A stretch of DNA of 64,000 nt from Rhizobium oryzicola (GTDB lineage: Bacteria; Pseudomonadota; Alphaproteobacteria; Rhizobiales; Rhizobiaceae): positions 1,054,001-1,118,000 of the forward strand of contig NZ_JAUKWQ010000001.1 of NCBI RefSeq assembly GCF_030504645.1, read 5' to 3'. The translations under genes were made by a program, and so were the position numbers. The notes under the pieces were generated by a model that did no database searches, was not told where the DNA came from, and saw nothing but the letters and a program-made list of their open reading frames with translations. Of this stretch, positions 54,374 through 62,256 are shown piece by piece. Each line of letters begins with the position of its first letter. Positions within the stretch are counted from its first letter, which is position 1.

Positions 54374-54557
54374 ACACCCCCCTCTGCCTTGCCAGGCATC
54401 TCCCCCACAAGGGGGGAGAACAGCAGAACGGTTACCCGCTCGCTCTCTCTATGACATCAAGGCACTGACAGCTTTCCCTGACGCAAGAGGGATCGAGGCG
54501 GTGCCACGAGTCGATCTACCCCCTTGTGGGGGAGATGCCCGGCAGGGCAGAGGGGGC
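54374..54557 (+). repeat. inverted pair of RIME-like palindromic elements
   Basis: Copies at about 54374-54419 and 54513-54557 (inverted) match the pairs at 6695, 33689 and 45909. It lies in the 429-base gap between capsid and g6, which is otherwise gene-free. Confidence 0.8.
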
Positions 54558-54597
54558 AACGAAGTCGGCACCACCCTGATTGAGAACAATCTGCCCC

Positions 54598-54720
54598 TCA
54601 CCCTAACCCTCTCCCCGCAGGCGGGGAGAGGGGACGATCCAGCCACGCCGGTGCGTTTCCCCCTCTCCCCGTTCTGACGGGGAGAGGGTCGCCGAGCGCA
54701 GCGGAGGCGGGGTGAGGGGC
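54598..54720 (+). repeat. further palindromic repeat pair
   Basis: A block CTCACCCTAACCCTCTCCCC (54598-54617) and its inverted partner ending GCGGGGTGAG (54708-54717), with CCTCTCCCCGTTCTGACGGG-type inner palindromes, fills the rest of the gap before g6. It is a different family from the RIME-like pairs and is abundant-looking intergenic repeat sequence. Confidence 0.65.
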
Positions 54721-54753
54721 ACTTGCTACGCTTCCCAAACTCCAGGACATCTC

Positions 54754-55323
54754 ATGACCTACACCATCACCAATCCGCCGGGTGCGGAGCCGGTCACGCT
54801 CGCCGAGGCGAAAGCGCATCTGCGCATCGACCACACAGACGAGGACGCGCTGATCTTCTCGCTCATCCGCGCAACGCGCGAACATCTGGAGCGCGAGACC
54901 GGCCTTTGCCTCCTCACCCAGAGCTTTCGCCTCTATCTCGACGACTGGCCCGACAATGGCTTGGTGACGTTATCGCGCGGTCCGGTCCAAACCATTGAGG
55001 TCGTCACCGTCTATGACCACGAGGGTGCACCGGTCGCGGTGCCTCTGGCAGGTCATCTGCTGGATGGCGCGGCCCGCCCGGCAAGGCTGTGGCTGAAAGA
55101 CCCGCCACTGCCGGGTCGGCCCCTGAACGGCATCGAGATCGATTTCACCGCAGGCTTTGGCGAGACCGGCGAGGATGTGCCGGGGGCACTCATTCGCGCC
55201 ATGCTGATCCATATGGGTTACGCCTATGCCTTCCGGGGCGTGCTGTCGCCTGACCAGCAGCCGGCGGGCGTGCCGGATGGATATGAGCGGCTGATCGCGC
55301 CTTACCGCCTGAGGCGCATCTGA
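54754..55323 (+). CDS. GTA head-tail connector (g6), gp6/gp8-like
   Basis: This 189-residue protein has the phage head-tail connector pattern: PVTLAEAKAHLRIDHTDEDA, IRATREHLERETGLCLLTQ and FRLYLDDWPDNGLVTLSRGP, ending with an IDFTAGFGETGEDVPGALIR segment. It docks on the portal. ATG 54754 is chosen because the family begins MxxTITxPP; upstream open frame runs in repeat sequence. It overlaps g7 by one base (TGATG). Confidence 0.9.
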   Translation: MTYTITNPPGAEPVTLAEAKAHLRIDHTDEDALIFSLIRATREHLERETGLCLLTQSFRLYLDDWPDNGLVTLSRGPVQTIEVVTVYDHEGAPVAVPLAGHLLDGAARPARLWLKDPPLPGRPLNGIEIDFTAGFGETGEDVPGALIRAMLIHMGYAYAFRGVLSPDQQPAGVPDGYERLIAPYRLRRI

Positions 55324-55658
55324 TGGGCACGCTCATTCTCGACCCCGGCGCGCTCACGGCACGGCTCACACGTGAGGCGCCATTGGATGCACCGGACGGT
55401 CAAGGCGGGGCGACGCTCACCTGGTCTGAGGTGGGTCGTCACTGGGCACGCATCGAGCCCGTGTCGCAAACGCCATCGGAGCTTGCCTCTGCCGATCGCG
55501 TGCTGCTGCATCACCGTGTGTGGCTCGGCAAGGCGGAGGGCATCACGGCAGGCCAGCGCTTCCGCAAGGGCGGCCGCATTCTCACCATCAAGGCGGTGCG
55601 CGACCCCGATGAAACCGGCCGCTATCTCGTCTGCGATTGCGAGGAGGAGGCGCAATGA
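55323..55658 (+). CDS. GTA head-closure/adaptor protein (g7)
   Basis: This 111-residue protein is a head-tail adaptor of the SPP1 gp16/HK97 gp10 type: LDPGALTARLTREAPLDAPD, WARIEPVSQTPSELASADRV, WLGKAEGITAGQRFRKGGRI and VCDCEEEAQ. It closes the head and joins the tail. It overlaps g6 and g8. Confidence 0.9.
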   Translation: MGTLILDPGALTARLTREAPLDAPDGQGGATLTWSEVGRHWARIEPVSQTPSELASADRVLLHHRVWLGKAEGITAGQRFRKGGRILTIKAVRDPDETGRYLVCDCEEEAQ

Positions 55659-56056
55659 CCCGTGAAAATGCGCTTCTCTCGGCCATTCACGCTCGCCTCT
55701 CTGGTGATGCAGCCATTGTGGCAGAGGTCGGTTCGCAGGGTATCTGCGACCGGTTGCTGCCGCGCATGCAGCTTCCCGCCGTCATCCTCTCCGAGGTGGA
55801 AACGCGGGATTATTCGACCGCGACGGAAGAGGGCTTTGAGCATATCCTGACGCTGGAGGTCTGGGCGTCGGGTGAGGGCAGGGCCCGAGCACAGGAGATT
55901 GCCGCACTGGTTCGATTAAGCCTGCAGGATGCGGATCTCACGCTTGCCGATGGCGGAACCCTTGTCAGCCTTTCGCACCAGACGAGCCGCAGCCGCCGCG
56001 AGCCGAAAACGAAACTCTCGATCGTCGAAATGCGCTTTCGGGCCGTTACGGAGTGA
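55655..56056 (+). CDS. GTA tail-completion protein (g8), DUF3168
   Basis: This 133-residue protein belongs to the DUF3168 tail-terminator family: ENALLSAIHARLSGDAAIVA, YSTATEEGFEHILTLEVWAS and RREPKTKLSIVEMRFRAVTE. ATG 55655 overlaps the g7 stop. Its last 11 bases overlap the 3' end of the convergent MFS gene, so the cargo insertion lies exactly at its end and may have replaced a few C-terminal codons. Confidence 0.9.
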   Translation: MTRENALLSAIHARLSGDAAIVAEVGSQGICDRLLPRMQLPAVILSEVETRDYSTATEEGFEHILTLEVWASGEGRARAQEIAALVRLSLQDADLTLADGGTLVSLSHQTSRSRREPKTKLSIVEMRFRAVTE

Positions 56057-57284
56057 TGGTAACCGGGCGTGCGGCGCTGCGGGCAAGCGCGCCCAGCATC
56101 AGCAGCAGCACGATACAGACTAGCGAGAGAACGCCCGCCACATAGAGCGCGCTGGCGGTGCCGAAATTATCCATCAGGGCCGTGAAGAAAACCGGTGCAA
56201 CCGAGACCGCGAGATTGGTGGGCAGCGAGATGCGCGCCGATTGCAGGCCGAATTCCTTTGGCGAAAAGATGGCCAATGGCAGCACGGCGCGGGCGACGGA
56301 CAGCACGCCGGAACCGAAACTGTAAAGCAGAGTAAAGGCGATCAGGCTGGCGACGGGTGCGGGCGAGACGAGCAGGAGCGGATAGGAGATGACCATCATG
56401 CCCGCACCGATCAGCGCCGCAGTGAGCGGGGTGCTGCGCTTGCCGAGCGCAAAATCGAGTGCCCGGGCGGAAATGCCGATCACGCCGCGCGCCGCCCCCA
56501 ATTGGACCGCCAGTGCCGGCGTGGCGCCGGCGGTGGTCAGGAAATGCAGGAAGGTGGGCGAGAGCCCGAAGGAGACGAAGCTGGTGATGGCGGTGGGCAG
56601 CGCGATCAGCGCAAAGGCCAGCCGCTTCTGCGCCGGCGTCAGCACCAGTGGCGCCACGTCATCTGCTTGAGCCGGCGTGCCGTCGGGCTGGGCCACGCGC
56701 TTCGGCAGTGCAAAGAGGTGCAGCGGCAGGCAGATGAGAAAGTTGAGGCTGGCGAGGATGACCAGCATGACCCGCCAGCCGACCGCCTGCGCCATCCAGG
56801 TTTCGATGGGCCAGAAAATGGAGGCGGAAAGGCCCGTGAAGATCATCAAAAGCGCGATGACCCGCTTGCCACCGGCGCCCTCCCGTTCCACCACCGCCGC
56901 ATAGGCTGGCACGGAGAGGCAGCAGGCCCCGGCAAGCCCGATCACCAGCCAGGAGAGCGCATAGACAACCGCTCCCTGTGCTGCCGCCAGAAGCAGAAGG
57001 CCAGCTGTCATCAGCACGGAACCGGCGGAAAGCACATGCGCCGCGCCATGCCGCTCCAGCATGCGGCCGATCCAGGGGCCGGCAAGCCCGCCGGTCACCA
57101 TCATCACGCTGAGCCCCGCAAACACCAGCGCATTCTGCAATTGCAGATCGCGCCCGATGCTGGTGCCCACCAGCACCCCCGTCATGTCCCAGCTCGTGCC
57201 CCACCCGATGATCTGGCTGACGGCAAGGGCTGCAATCAGCCGGGCGCGGCGAAGGGAGCTTTGGGTAGGCTTCAGGGCAGGCAT
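56046..57284 (-). CDS. MFS transporter
   Basis: This protein of about 412 residues has 12 expected membrane helices and MFS signatures (SQIIGWGTSWDMTGVLVG, GLAGPWIGRMLERHGAAHVL). It resembles proton-driven exporters of small molecules. The ATG at 57284 is chosen; a TTG at 57302 is in frame. It is oriented opposite to the GTA genes and converges on g8 with an 11-base overlap. It is the first gene of the 3.9-kb insert between g8 and g9. Confidence 0.88.
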   Translation of the reverse strand: MPALKPTQSSLRRARLIAALAVSQIIGWGTSWDMTGVLVGTSIGRDLQLQNALVFAGLSVMMVTGGLAGPWIGRMLERHGAAHVLSAGSVLMTAGLLLLAAAQGAVVYALSWLVIGLAGACCLSVPAYAAVVEREGAGGKRVIALLMIFTGLSASIFWPIETWMAQAVGWRVMLVILASLNFLICLPLHLFALPKRVAQPDGTPAQADDVAPLVLTPAQKRLAFALIALPTAITSFVSFGLSPTFLHFLTTAGATPALAVQLGAARGVIGISARALDFALGKRSTPLTAALIGAGMMVISYPLLLVSPAPVASLIAFTLLYSFGSGVLSVARAVLPLAIFSPKEFGLQSARISLPTNLAVSVAPVFFTALMDNFGTASALYVAGVLSLVCIVLLLMLGALARSAARPVTITP

Positions 57285-57343
57285 GCGGAGGATGACTTTC
57301 AAAGGCGGTTATGCAGTCAGCAGTATCAGACTACATCGGCCAT

Positions 57344-58336
57344 TCAACCGGTTTGTGACGCGACACTCCGCATGCGAAACAACTGTCCCATGAACCTCTC
57401 ATCCGACAATTTTCCGATCGCGGCCGCCACAATGGCGGTTGCGGCAACCGCAAAGACAAGGCGCCCAAGGAGAACGCCGTAGGCATCCGCGCCGACAGCC
57501 ATGACAACAAGCGTGTCTTCGATCACGCTATGGGCAAAACCCATGAAAACGCAGGCGAGAAAGATCTGTCGCGGCGAAATTTTCCCTGATTGCGCCTCGC
57601 GGATCAAAAGCCCGGCGCCATAGGAAATACCGAGCAGAAGGCCGATGGCGGTGAGATGTCCGGCTTCGCCGCGGATACCGGCGAGACGCAATATGGGAGA
57701 AGCGAGCTTCATGATGAAATCCAGCACGCCCACTCGCTTGAGGATGGCAAGCCCCCAGGACAGCGCGAGCAGGATCACCAGCATCGAAAGCATGGTTTCG
57801 CCAAGGCCCTTCAGATACTCAAGCCAGTCCGGCGTGGCGCTGATCGGGATCCATGTCGGGTTGACCTGGGCCGACAGCCAGCCGGTCGCCTGCAGCACAT
57901 GATGCAGCAGAAAGGCATAGAACAAGCCGCCGAATATACGCAGCAGGGTGGTGGCGACCATGCCCGGCCCGGCCTGCTGGATGATCTTCTGCTCGATCGG
58001 CAGGCCATGCGCAAACAGGATGAGCGCCGAGAACACCGTGACATCAGCCGTTGAAAGCGACGAGACGGGAACGAGCGCGAAGATGAGCGGCACGGCACCC
58101 CAGATGCCGACCAGCATGCCCGTCAGCCAGGCGAGCCCCAGTTCCGGCGGCAGCCCGACAAGGTTCATGACGGGCGCAAAGATGGGCGCCACGGCCTTGA
58201 TGACACCGAGGCGCGAAAGCACTTCCGTGAGGATGCTGATGGGAACGGTGATGCGCACAAGAACCCAATAGATCTTCAGCGTGTCGCGGGTTTGGGCCAG
58301 GGCAGATTGCAGCAGGGACATGAAAAGCTCCTTCAT
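57344..58336 (-). CDS. nucleoside-recognition (gate-domain) membrane protein
   Basis: This protein of 330 residues has about eight helices and two Gate/nucleoside-recognition repeats (PVMNLVGLPPELGLAWLTGM, GIWGAVPLIFALVPV; ASPILRLAGIRGEAGHLTAI, GLLLGISYGAGLLIREAQSG). Such proteins (SpmA/YjiG-like) are inner-membrane transporters or regulators of unknown substrate. ATG 58336 is preceded by AGGAGG; ATG 58321 is possible. It is divergent from an Lrp-type regulator that likely controls it. Confidence 0.82.
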   Translation of the reverse strand: MKELFMSLLQSALAQTRDTLKIYWVLVRITVPISILTEVLSRLGVIKAVAPIFAPVMNLVGLPPELGLAWLTGMLVGIWGAVPLIFALVPVSSLSTADVTVFSALILFAHGLPIEQKIIQQAGPGMVATTLLRIFGGLFYAFLLHHVLQATGWLSAQVNPTWIPISATPDWLEYLKGLGETMLSMLVILLALSWGLAILKRVGVLDFIMKLASPILRLAGIRGEAGHLTAIGLLLGISYGAGLLIREAQSGKISPRQIFLACVFMGFAHSVIEDTLVVMAVGADAYGVLLGRLVFAVAATAIVAAAIGKLSDERFMGQLFRMRSVASQTG

Positions 58337-58394
58337 ATATCCCCTCCTGCTAACCCGGCCCGCTTCGAATTTGTGGTCAAAAATTGCAGACCTA

Positions 58395-58409
58395 TGCAAT
58401 TTTATTGCA
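58395..58409. promoter_or_regulatory. candidate Lrp-type operator
   Basis: TGCAA (58395-58399), TTTTA (58400-58404), TTGCA (58405-58409) form a 5-5-5 dyad in the 102-base space between the gate-protein gene and lrp; another TTGCA lies at 58384. Lrp-family sites are often such AT-centred dyads. Confidence 0.5.
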
Positions 58410-58438
58410 AAGGTGGAGCGGCGATTTATGCTGTGCCC

Positions 58439-58891
58439 ATGGACCGGATCGATAAAAAACTCCTGAACCTGCTGCAGCGGGATGCCTCCCGTACCAATGT
58501 GGAACTGGCTGACGAAGTGGGCCTGTCGCCTTCCAGCTGCCTGCGCCGCATGCAGCGGCTCACGAAGACCGGTGTGATCGACCGCATCGTCGCGATCCTC
58601 AATCCGGCGAAGGCGGGGCGCAGCATCAAGGCCTTCGTGTCTGTTGAGATGAAGCTGCATACGGAGCAGCACATGCGCCGCTTCATGGATATCGCGGCAG
58701 CCGAGGAAGCCGTGTCAAACGTCTATGCGGTGACCGGCCAGACGGATGTGGTCCTCATGCTGCGCCTGCGCGACATGGAAGAGTTTGACGCGCTCTGCGA
58801 CCGCCTGTTTCGCGACCACAGCAATGTGGCCCGCTTCTACACGATGATGGTCATCCGCACGGGTAAGGAAGAGACGGCGATTGCGGTGTGA
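58439..58891 (+). CDS. Lrp/AsnC-family transcriptional regulator
   Basis: This 150-residue protein has an AsnC HTH (LLNLLQRDASRTNVELADEV, GLSPSSCLRRMQRL) and the RAM ligand-binding domain (VYAVTGQTDVVLMLRLRDME). It probably senses an amino acid and controls the divergent gate-protein/MFS genes. ATG 58439 begins MDRIDKKLLN, the typical AsnC start. It is part of the cargo between g8 and g9. Confidence 0.9.
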   Translation: MDRIDKKLLNLLQRDASRTNVELADEVGLSPSSCLRRMQRLTKTGVIDRIVAILNPAKAGRSIKAFVSVEMKLHTEQHMRRFMDIAAAEEAVSNVYAVTGQTDVVLMLRLRDMEEFDALCDRLFRDHSNVARFYTMMVIRTGKEETAIAV

Positions 58892-58946
58892 ATTGAACTA
58901 TCTATCATGCTGAGGGGGCATGTGCGGCAGGATGGAATAACAGAAA

Positions 58947-59345
58947 TTGACTGAAACGGTGGGCGTTATACTGCGGCTGTCTGGCGTGGCAGTATCACAG
59001 GATGTTTTGAAAGAGGCGCTGGGCTTTCCGGTTTCACTTGGGCGTGGCCGTCGAACCGGCGACGACGATCTCTATGCTTCCATTGAGTTGACGGAAGAGG
59101 ATGAGAAGCTTGACTGGGATGCGCTCCTGACAAAACTGGATCGGCTTGTGGAGCCCTTATCCGTTTTGGTCAAGGAAGGTGCGGTAGCACAAGAGCCCAA
59201 GCTTGATATCGGCCTGCCGTTTTATACTGGCGCCATGGGAGCATGGGTTATGCTTCCACCCGAGATCTGTGCCCTTGCTGGCCGAAATGGCATCGCGATC
59301 ATCATCAGCTATTATCTCACACAAGAGGATGATGATGCGGGTTGA
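58947..59345 (+). CDS. hypothetical protein, DUF4279-like
   Basis: This 132-residue acidic protein has a weak resemblance to DUF4279 (TVGVILRLSGVAVSQDVLKE, then IGLPFYTGAMGAWVMLPPEI, CALAGRNGIAIIISYYL). The only start is a TTG at 58947, preceded by GGA. DUF4279 members are often near toxin/immunity genes. It is convergent with the next gene. Confidence 0.55.
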   Translation: MTETVGVILRLSGVAVSQDVLKEALGFPVSLGRGRRTGDDDLYASIELTEEDEKLDWDALLTKLDRLVEPLSVLVKEGAVAQEPKLDIGLPFYTGAMGAWVMLPPEICALAGRNGIAIIISYYLTQEDDDAG

Positions 59346-59386
59346 CCGTTCTTAGAAAATAGCGATCTCCCATTTTGTCCGGCGGC

Positions 59387-59734
59387 TTAGCGATATCGCG
59401 AGAATAGCTCTCTCTGAGCCCGATTGATCGAGAGGTCGTCCCAATCGATCTCTCGCTTCGACGCGGGGATTATCCGCCAGATGCTGCCATCACTATTCTC
59501 ATTGTCATAGAAGAGAGTTCCATGGATGCCCATTGCCTCTCGCTTGAGAATGGGGCGCTCCCAGAGGGGCAGTAAAAGTCGGCCTGCCTCTTCATCGCCC
59601 AGTCGTTCAATCAAATGTTCGATCAGCTCCATGTCTTGGTCGTTGGGAAATATGACGGAGTATTCGTCTTCCGTGGCTTGGAAAACGCTGAAGGTGGCGT
59701 TTGTAGCGCCGTCGATAATCAAAATGTTTTTCAT
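59387..59734 (-). CDS. hypothetical protein
   Basis: This 115-residue protein begins MKNILIIDGATNATFSVFQA and is acidic, with a central LWERPILKREAMGIHGTLFY segment. It resembles small alphaproteobacterial proteins of unknown function. The start is chosen at ATG 59734; the frame continues upstream without similarity. It lies in the cargo between g8 and g9, 41 bases from the convergent DUF4279-like gene. The 246 bases before g9 hold no gene I can support. Confidence 0.6.
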   Translation of the reverse strand: MKNILIIDGATNATFSVFQATEDEYSVIFPNDQDMELIEHLIERLGDEEAGRLLLPLWERPILKREAMGIHGTLFYDNENSDGSIWRIIPASKREIDWDDLSINRAQRELFSRYR

Positions 59735-59980
59735 CGCAAATATTGTAATGGTGCGAACGCCATACAGCAACGGGTCGGTGCAGGGCTGTCTTCGACAGCA
59801 TGATTGAGGGAAAGCGCCAAGCGGCAGTTCTCGGCGAACAGGCCTTTGACGCAGCCGAGGGTACCAAATCGATCCAGCTTTGCGACGTATCGCGCATCCC
59901 AAGCCCATGTACCACGATTTTGAACGCCCCGAGCTCCGCTCGCAAGGGCCTGCTTTTTGATGCCTTGAAAGGAGAGATCA

Positions 59981-60388
59981 ATGACCGCGCAGAAGGGAAA
60001 AGACCTGCTGCTGAAGGTGGAGGATGGCTTAAGCTTTCTGACGGTGGCGGGGCTTCGCTCGCGCCGCATCGCCTTCAATGCCGAGACGGTGGAGGTGACG
60101 GATGCCGAAAGCGCCGGGCGCTGGCGCGAGCTTCTGGGCGGCACCGGCATCCAGCGCGCCTCGCTGACGGGCGGTGGCATCTTCAAGGATCAGGCTTCTG
60201 ACGCCCTGGTGCGCAGCCTGTTCTTTGCCGCCTCCATCGTCAACTGGCAGGTGCTGATCCCGTCCTTTGGGGTCATCAGCGGCCCGTTCCAGATCACGGC
60301 GCTGGAATATTCCGGCGAGCATAATGGCGAAATCCGCTTCGATATCGCCATGGAATCGGCCGGTAGCCTTTCGTTCGGGGCGATCTGA
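59981..60388 (+). CDS. GTA major tail protein (g9)
   Basis: This 135-residue protein matches the GTA/TP901-1-type major tail tube protein: KGKDLLLKVEDGLSFLTVAG, IAFNAETVEVTDAESAGRWR, LTGGGIFKDQASDALVRSLF and YSGEHNGEIRFDIAMESAG. It polymerises into the tail tube. AAAGGAGA precedes the ATG. It overlaps g10 by one base. Confidence 0.92.
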   Translation: MTAQKGKDLLLKVEDGLSFLTVAGLRSRRIAFNAETVEVTDAESAGRWRELLGGTGIQRASLTGGGIFKDQASDALVRSLFFAASIVNWQVLIPSFGVISGPFQITALEYSGEHNGEIRFDIAMESAGSLSFGAI

Positions 60389-60753
60389 TGGAACGATTAA
60401 TCTCACGCTCACACGGTGCCCGCGCCAACCGGCGGCGCGGCGAGATCGAGGCCGTGATCGACGGCGAGCGGCGCATTCTGTGTCTGACGCTGGGTGCGCT
60501 GGCCGAACTGGAAACCGCTTTCGGCGTCGAGGATCTATCCGCGCTTGCCCGCCGCTTTTCCGCCGGGCATCTGAGGGCTGAGGATATCGCCCGCATCATC
60601 GGCGCAGGGCTGCGCGGTGCGGGCAATCTGTTCTCCGATGAGGAGGTGGCGGCCATGAGCATGGAGGGTGGCGTGCCGGCCTTTGCCGCCATTGCAGCCA
60701 AGCTTTTGAACGCCGCCTTTACCGGTGGCGGGGCGCGCCCGCCGGACCCTTGA
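60388..60753 (+). CDS. GTA g10 family protein (tail assembly)
   Basis: This 121-residue protein has the gene-transfer-agent g10 pattern: RRGEIEAVIDGERRILCLTL, LGALAELETAFGVEDLSALA and LRAEDIARIIGAGLRGAG. It is related to tail assembly chaperones. It overlaps g9 and g10.1. Confidence 0.88.
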   Translation: MERLISRSHGARANRRRGEIEAVIDGERRILCLTLGALAELETAFGVEDLSALARRFSAGHLRAEDIARIIGAGLRGAGNLFSDEEVAAMSMEGGVPAFAAIAAKLLNAAFTGGGARPPDP

Positions 60754-60962
60754 CTGCCGCAGCCGGCAGGGTCGAGCCTTCTGGCTTTCCCTGGCCGCTC
60801 ATCCTGCATGCGGGGCTCTGCCTGCTGCGGCTTCCTCCCCATCAGTTCTGGCAGATGACACTGACGGAACTTTCGGCACTCTGCGGTGGGTTCAAGCCAC
60901 GCGCGCAAGGCTTTGATCGCGCTGCCTTTGCGGCGCTGATGGCGGCGTTTCCGGATGGGTGA
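60750..60962 (+). CDS. GTA g10.1 tail-assembly chaperone-like protein
   Basis: This 70-residue protein has the rcc01693-type conserved pattern PWPLILHAGLCLLRLPPHQF and WQMTLTELSAL. The start is TTG 60750, overlapping the g10 stop; this rare start is what coupling would predict. It is conserved in GTA clusters between g10 and the tape measure gene. Confidence 0.82.
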   Translation: MTAAAGRVEPSGFPWPLILHAGLCLLRLPPHQFWQMTLTELSALCGGFKPRAQGFDRAAFAALMAAFPDG

Positions 60963-61003
60963 TCGAGAGGCGGCAATCCTCACCCCTTGTCAGCGTTTTA
61001 TTC

Positions 61004-61029
61004 ACCCCCCCTCTGTCCTGCCGGACATT
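61004..61029 (+). repeat. single truncated half of a RIME-like element
   Basis: CACCCCCCCTCTGTCCTGCC and the following CGGACAT match the outer half of the RIME-like element, but the inner hairpin and the inverted partner are missing. It lies between g10.1 and g11. Confidence 0.7.
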
Positions 61030-61060
61030 TCGACCCGGTCGATTAAGCACAGGAACTCCC

Positions 61061-61606
61061 ATGGATACCGACGCATTCTCCCTTGACGACACGCTGACGA
61101 CGGCGGATGCGCTGTCGGGCGTGATGAGCGATCTCGAAACCCGCTCGCAGCGGTTTGGCTCGGCGCTGACCACTGCGCTGAAATCCGCGACCGTCAGCGG
61201 CAACAGTCTCGAAAGCGTGCTGAAAAGCCTCGGCAACAAGCTGACGAACATCGCACTCAGCTCTGCCCTGAAGCCGCTGGAAACCTCGCTTTCGAGCGCG
61301 GTCGGCGGCTTGATCGGTTCGGCCACATCCTCCGTCACCGCCTTTGCCGATGGCGGCGTGGTGCGCTCGCCCAGTTATTTTCCACTGGGCAGCGATGTCG
61401 GCCTGATGGGCGAGGCGGGAGCGGAAGCCATCCTGCCGCTGCGGCGCGGGCCGGATGGCGCGCTCGGCGTTGCCACCCATGGCGGCGGCGGCACGCAGGT
61501 CGTCTTCAACGTGACGGCAACGGATGCCGCAAGCTTCAAGAAGAGCGAAGGCCAGATCACCGCCATGCTGGCGCGCAGCGTGGCGCGCGGCAAACGCGGG
61601 CTATAA
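61061..61606 (+). CDS. GTA tail tape-measure protein (g11)
   Basis: This 181-residue protein is the short GTA-type tape measure: a helical N-terminus (LTTADALSGVMSDLETRSQR, TTALKSATVSGNSLESVLKS) and the conserved C-terminal block FADGGVVRSPSYFPLGSDVG, LMGEAGAEAILPLRRGPDG. The length fits the short tail of GTA particles and is not a truncation. ATG 61061 is preceded by AGGA. Confidence 0.9.
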   Translation: MDTDAFSLDDTLTTADALSGVMSDLETRSQRFGSALTTALKSATVSGNSLESVLKSLGNKLTNIALSSALKPLETSLSSAVGGLIGSATSSVTAFADGGVVRSPSYFPLGSDVGLMGEAGAEAILPLRRGPDGALGVATHGGGGTQVVFNVTATDAASFKKSEGQITAMLARSVARGKRGL

Positions 61607-61617
61607 GGGAATGAACC

Positions 61618-62256
61618 ATGACCAGTTTTCACGAGGTGCGTTTTCCCTTGCCGCTCGCGCTCGGCGTCACCGGCGGGCCGGTGCGGCGCACCGATATCGT
61701 CAATCTTTCCAATGGGCGCGAGCAGCGCAACAGCCGCTGGCGCCATGCGCGGCGATCATACGATGCCGGCTCCGGCATCCGCTCGGTGGCCGATCTCTAT
61801 GAGGTCCTGTCCTTCTTCGAGGCGCGTTCCGGTGAGCTTTACGGCTTCCGCTTTCGTGACCCGATCGACTGGAAGTCCTGCGGTCCGACAGAAACGATCA
61901 CAGCCTTCGATCAACGGATCGGCACAGGTGATGGAGCGACACTGAGGTTCCAGTTGAGCAAGACCTATGGCGATGCGGGCGGCGGCACGGTGCGGGAAAT
62001 CGCCAAGCCCGTAAGCGGCACGGTGCTTGTTTCGGTTGGCGGGCAAGCTGCCGGCTCCGATAGCTGGACCTGCGATGCCACAAAAGGTGTTGTGACATTC
62101 ACAGGCGGTTATGCGCCTCCGCAAGGGGCCGAGGTGCGGGCCGGGTTCGAATTCGACGTGCCGGTGCGCTTCGATACCGACCATATCGATATCGACCTTT
62201 CCGCCTTCAATGCCGGGCGCATTCCGGCCATTCCGCTGAAGGAGATCCTGCCATGA
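61618..62256 (+). CDS. GTA distal tail protein (g12), DUF2460
   Basis: This protein of 212 residues is DUF2460: FHEVRFPLPLALGVTGGPVR, TDIVNLSNGREQRNSRW, GSGIRSVADLYEVLSFFEAR, GELYGFRFRDPIDWKSC and VRFDTDHIDIDLSAFNAGRI. It forms part of the tail tip. It overlaps g13 by four bases. Confidence 0.93.
   Translation: MTSFHEVRFPLPLALGVTGGPVRRTDIVNLSNGREQRNSRWRHARRSYDAGSGIRSVADLYEVLSFFEARSGELYGFRFRDPIDWKSCGPTETITAFDQRIGTGDGATLRFQLSKTYGDAGGGTVREIAKPVSGTVLVSVGGQAAGSDSWTCDATKGVVTFTGGYAPPQGAEVRAGFEFDVPVRFDTDHIDIDLSAFNAGRIPAIPLKEILP

Noticed and set aside
61061..61606. Truncated tape-measure gene
   Set aside because: GTA tape-measure proteins are short, and the conserved C-terminal block is present, so this is the expected size.
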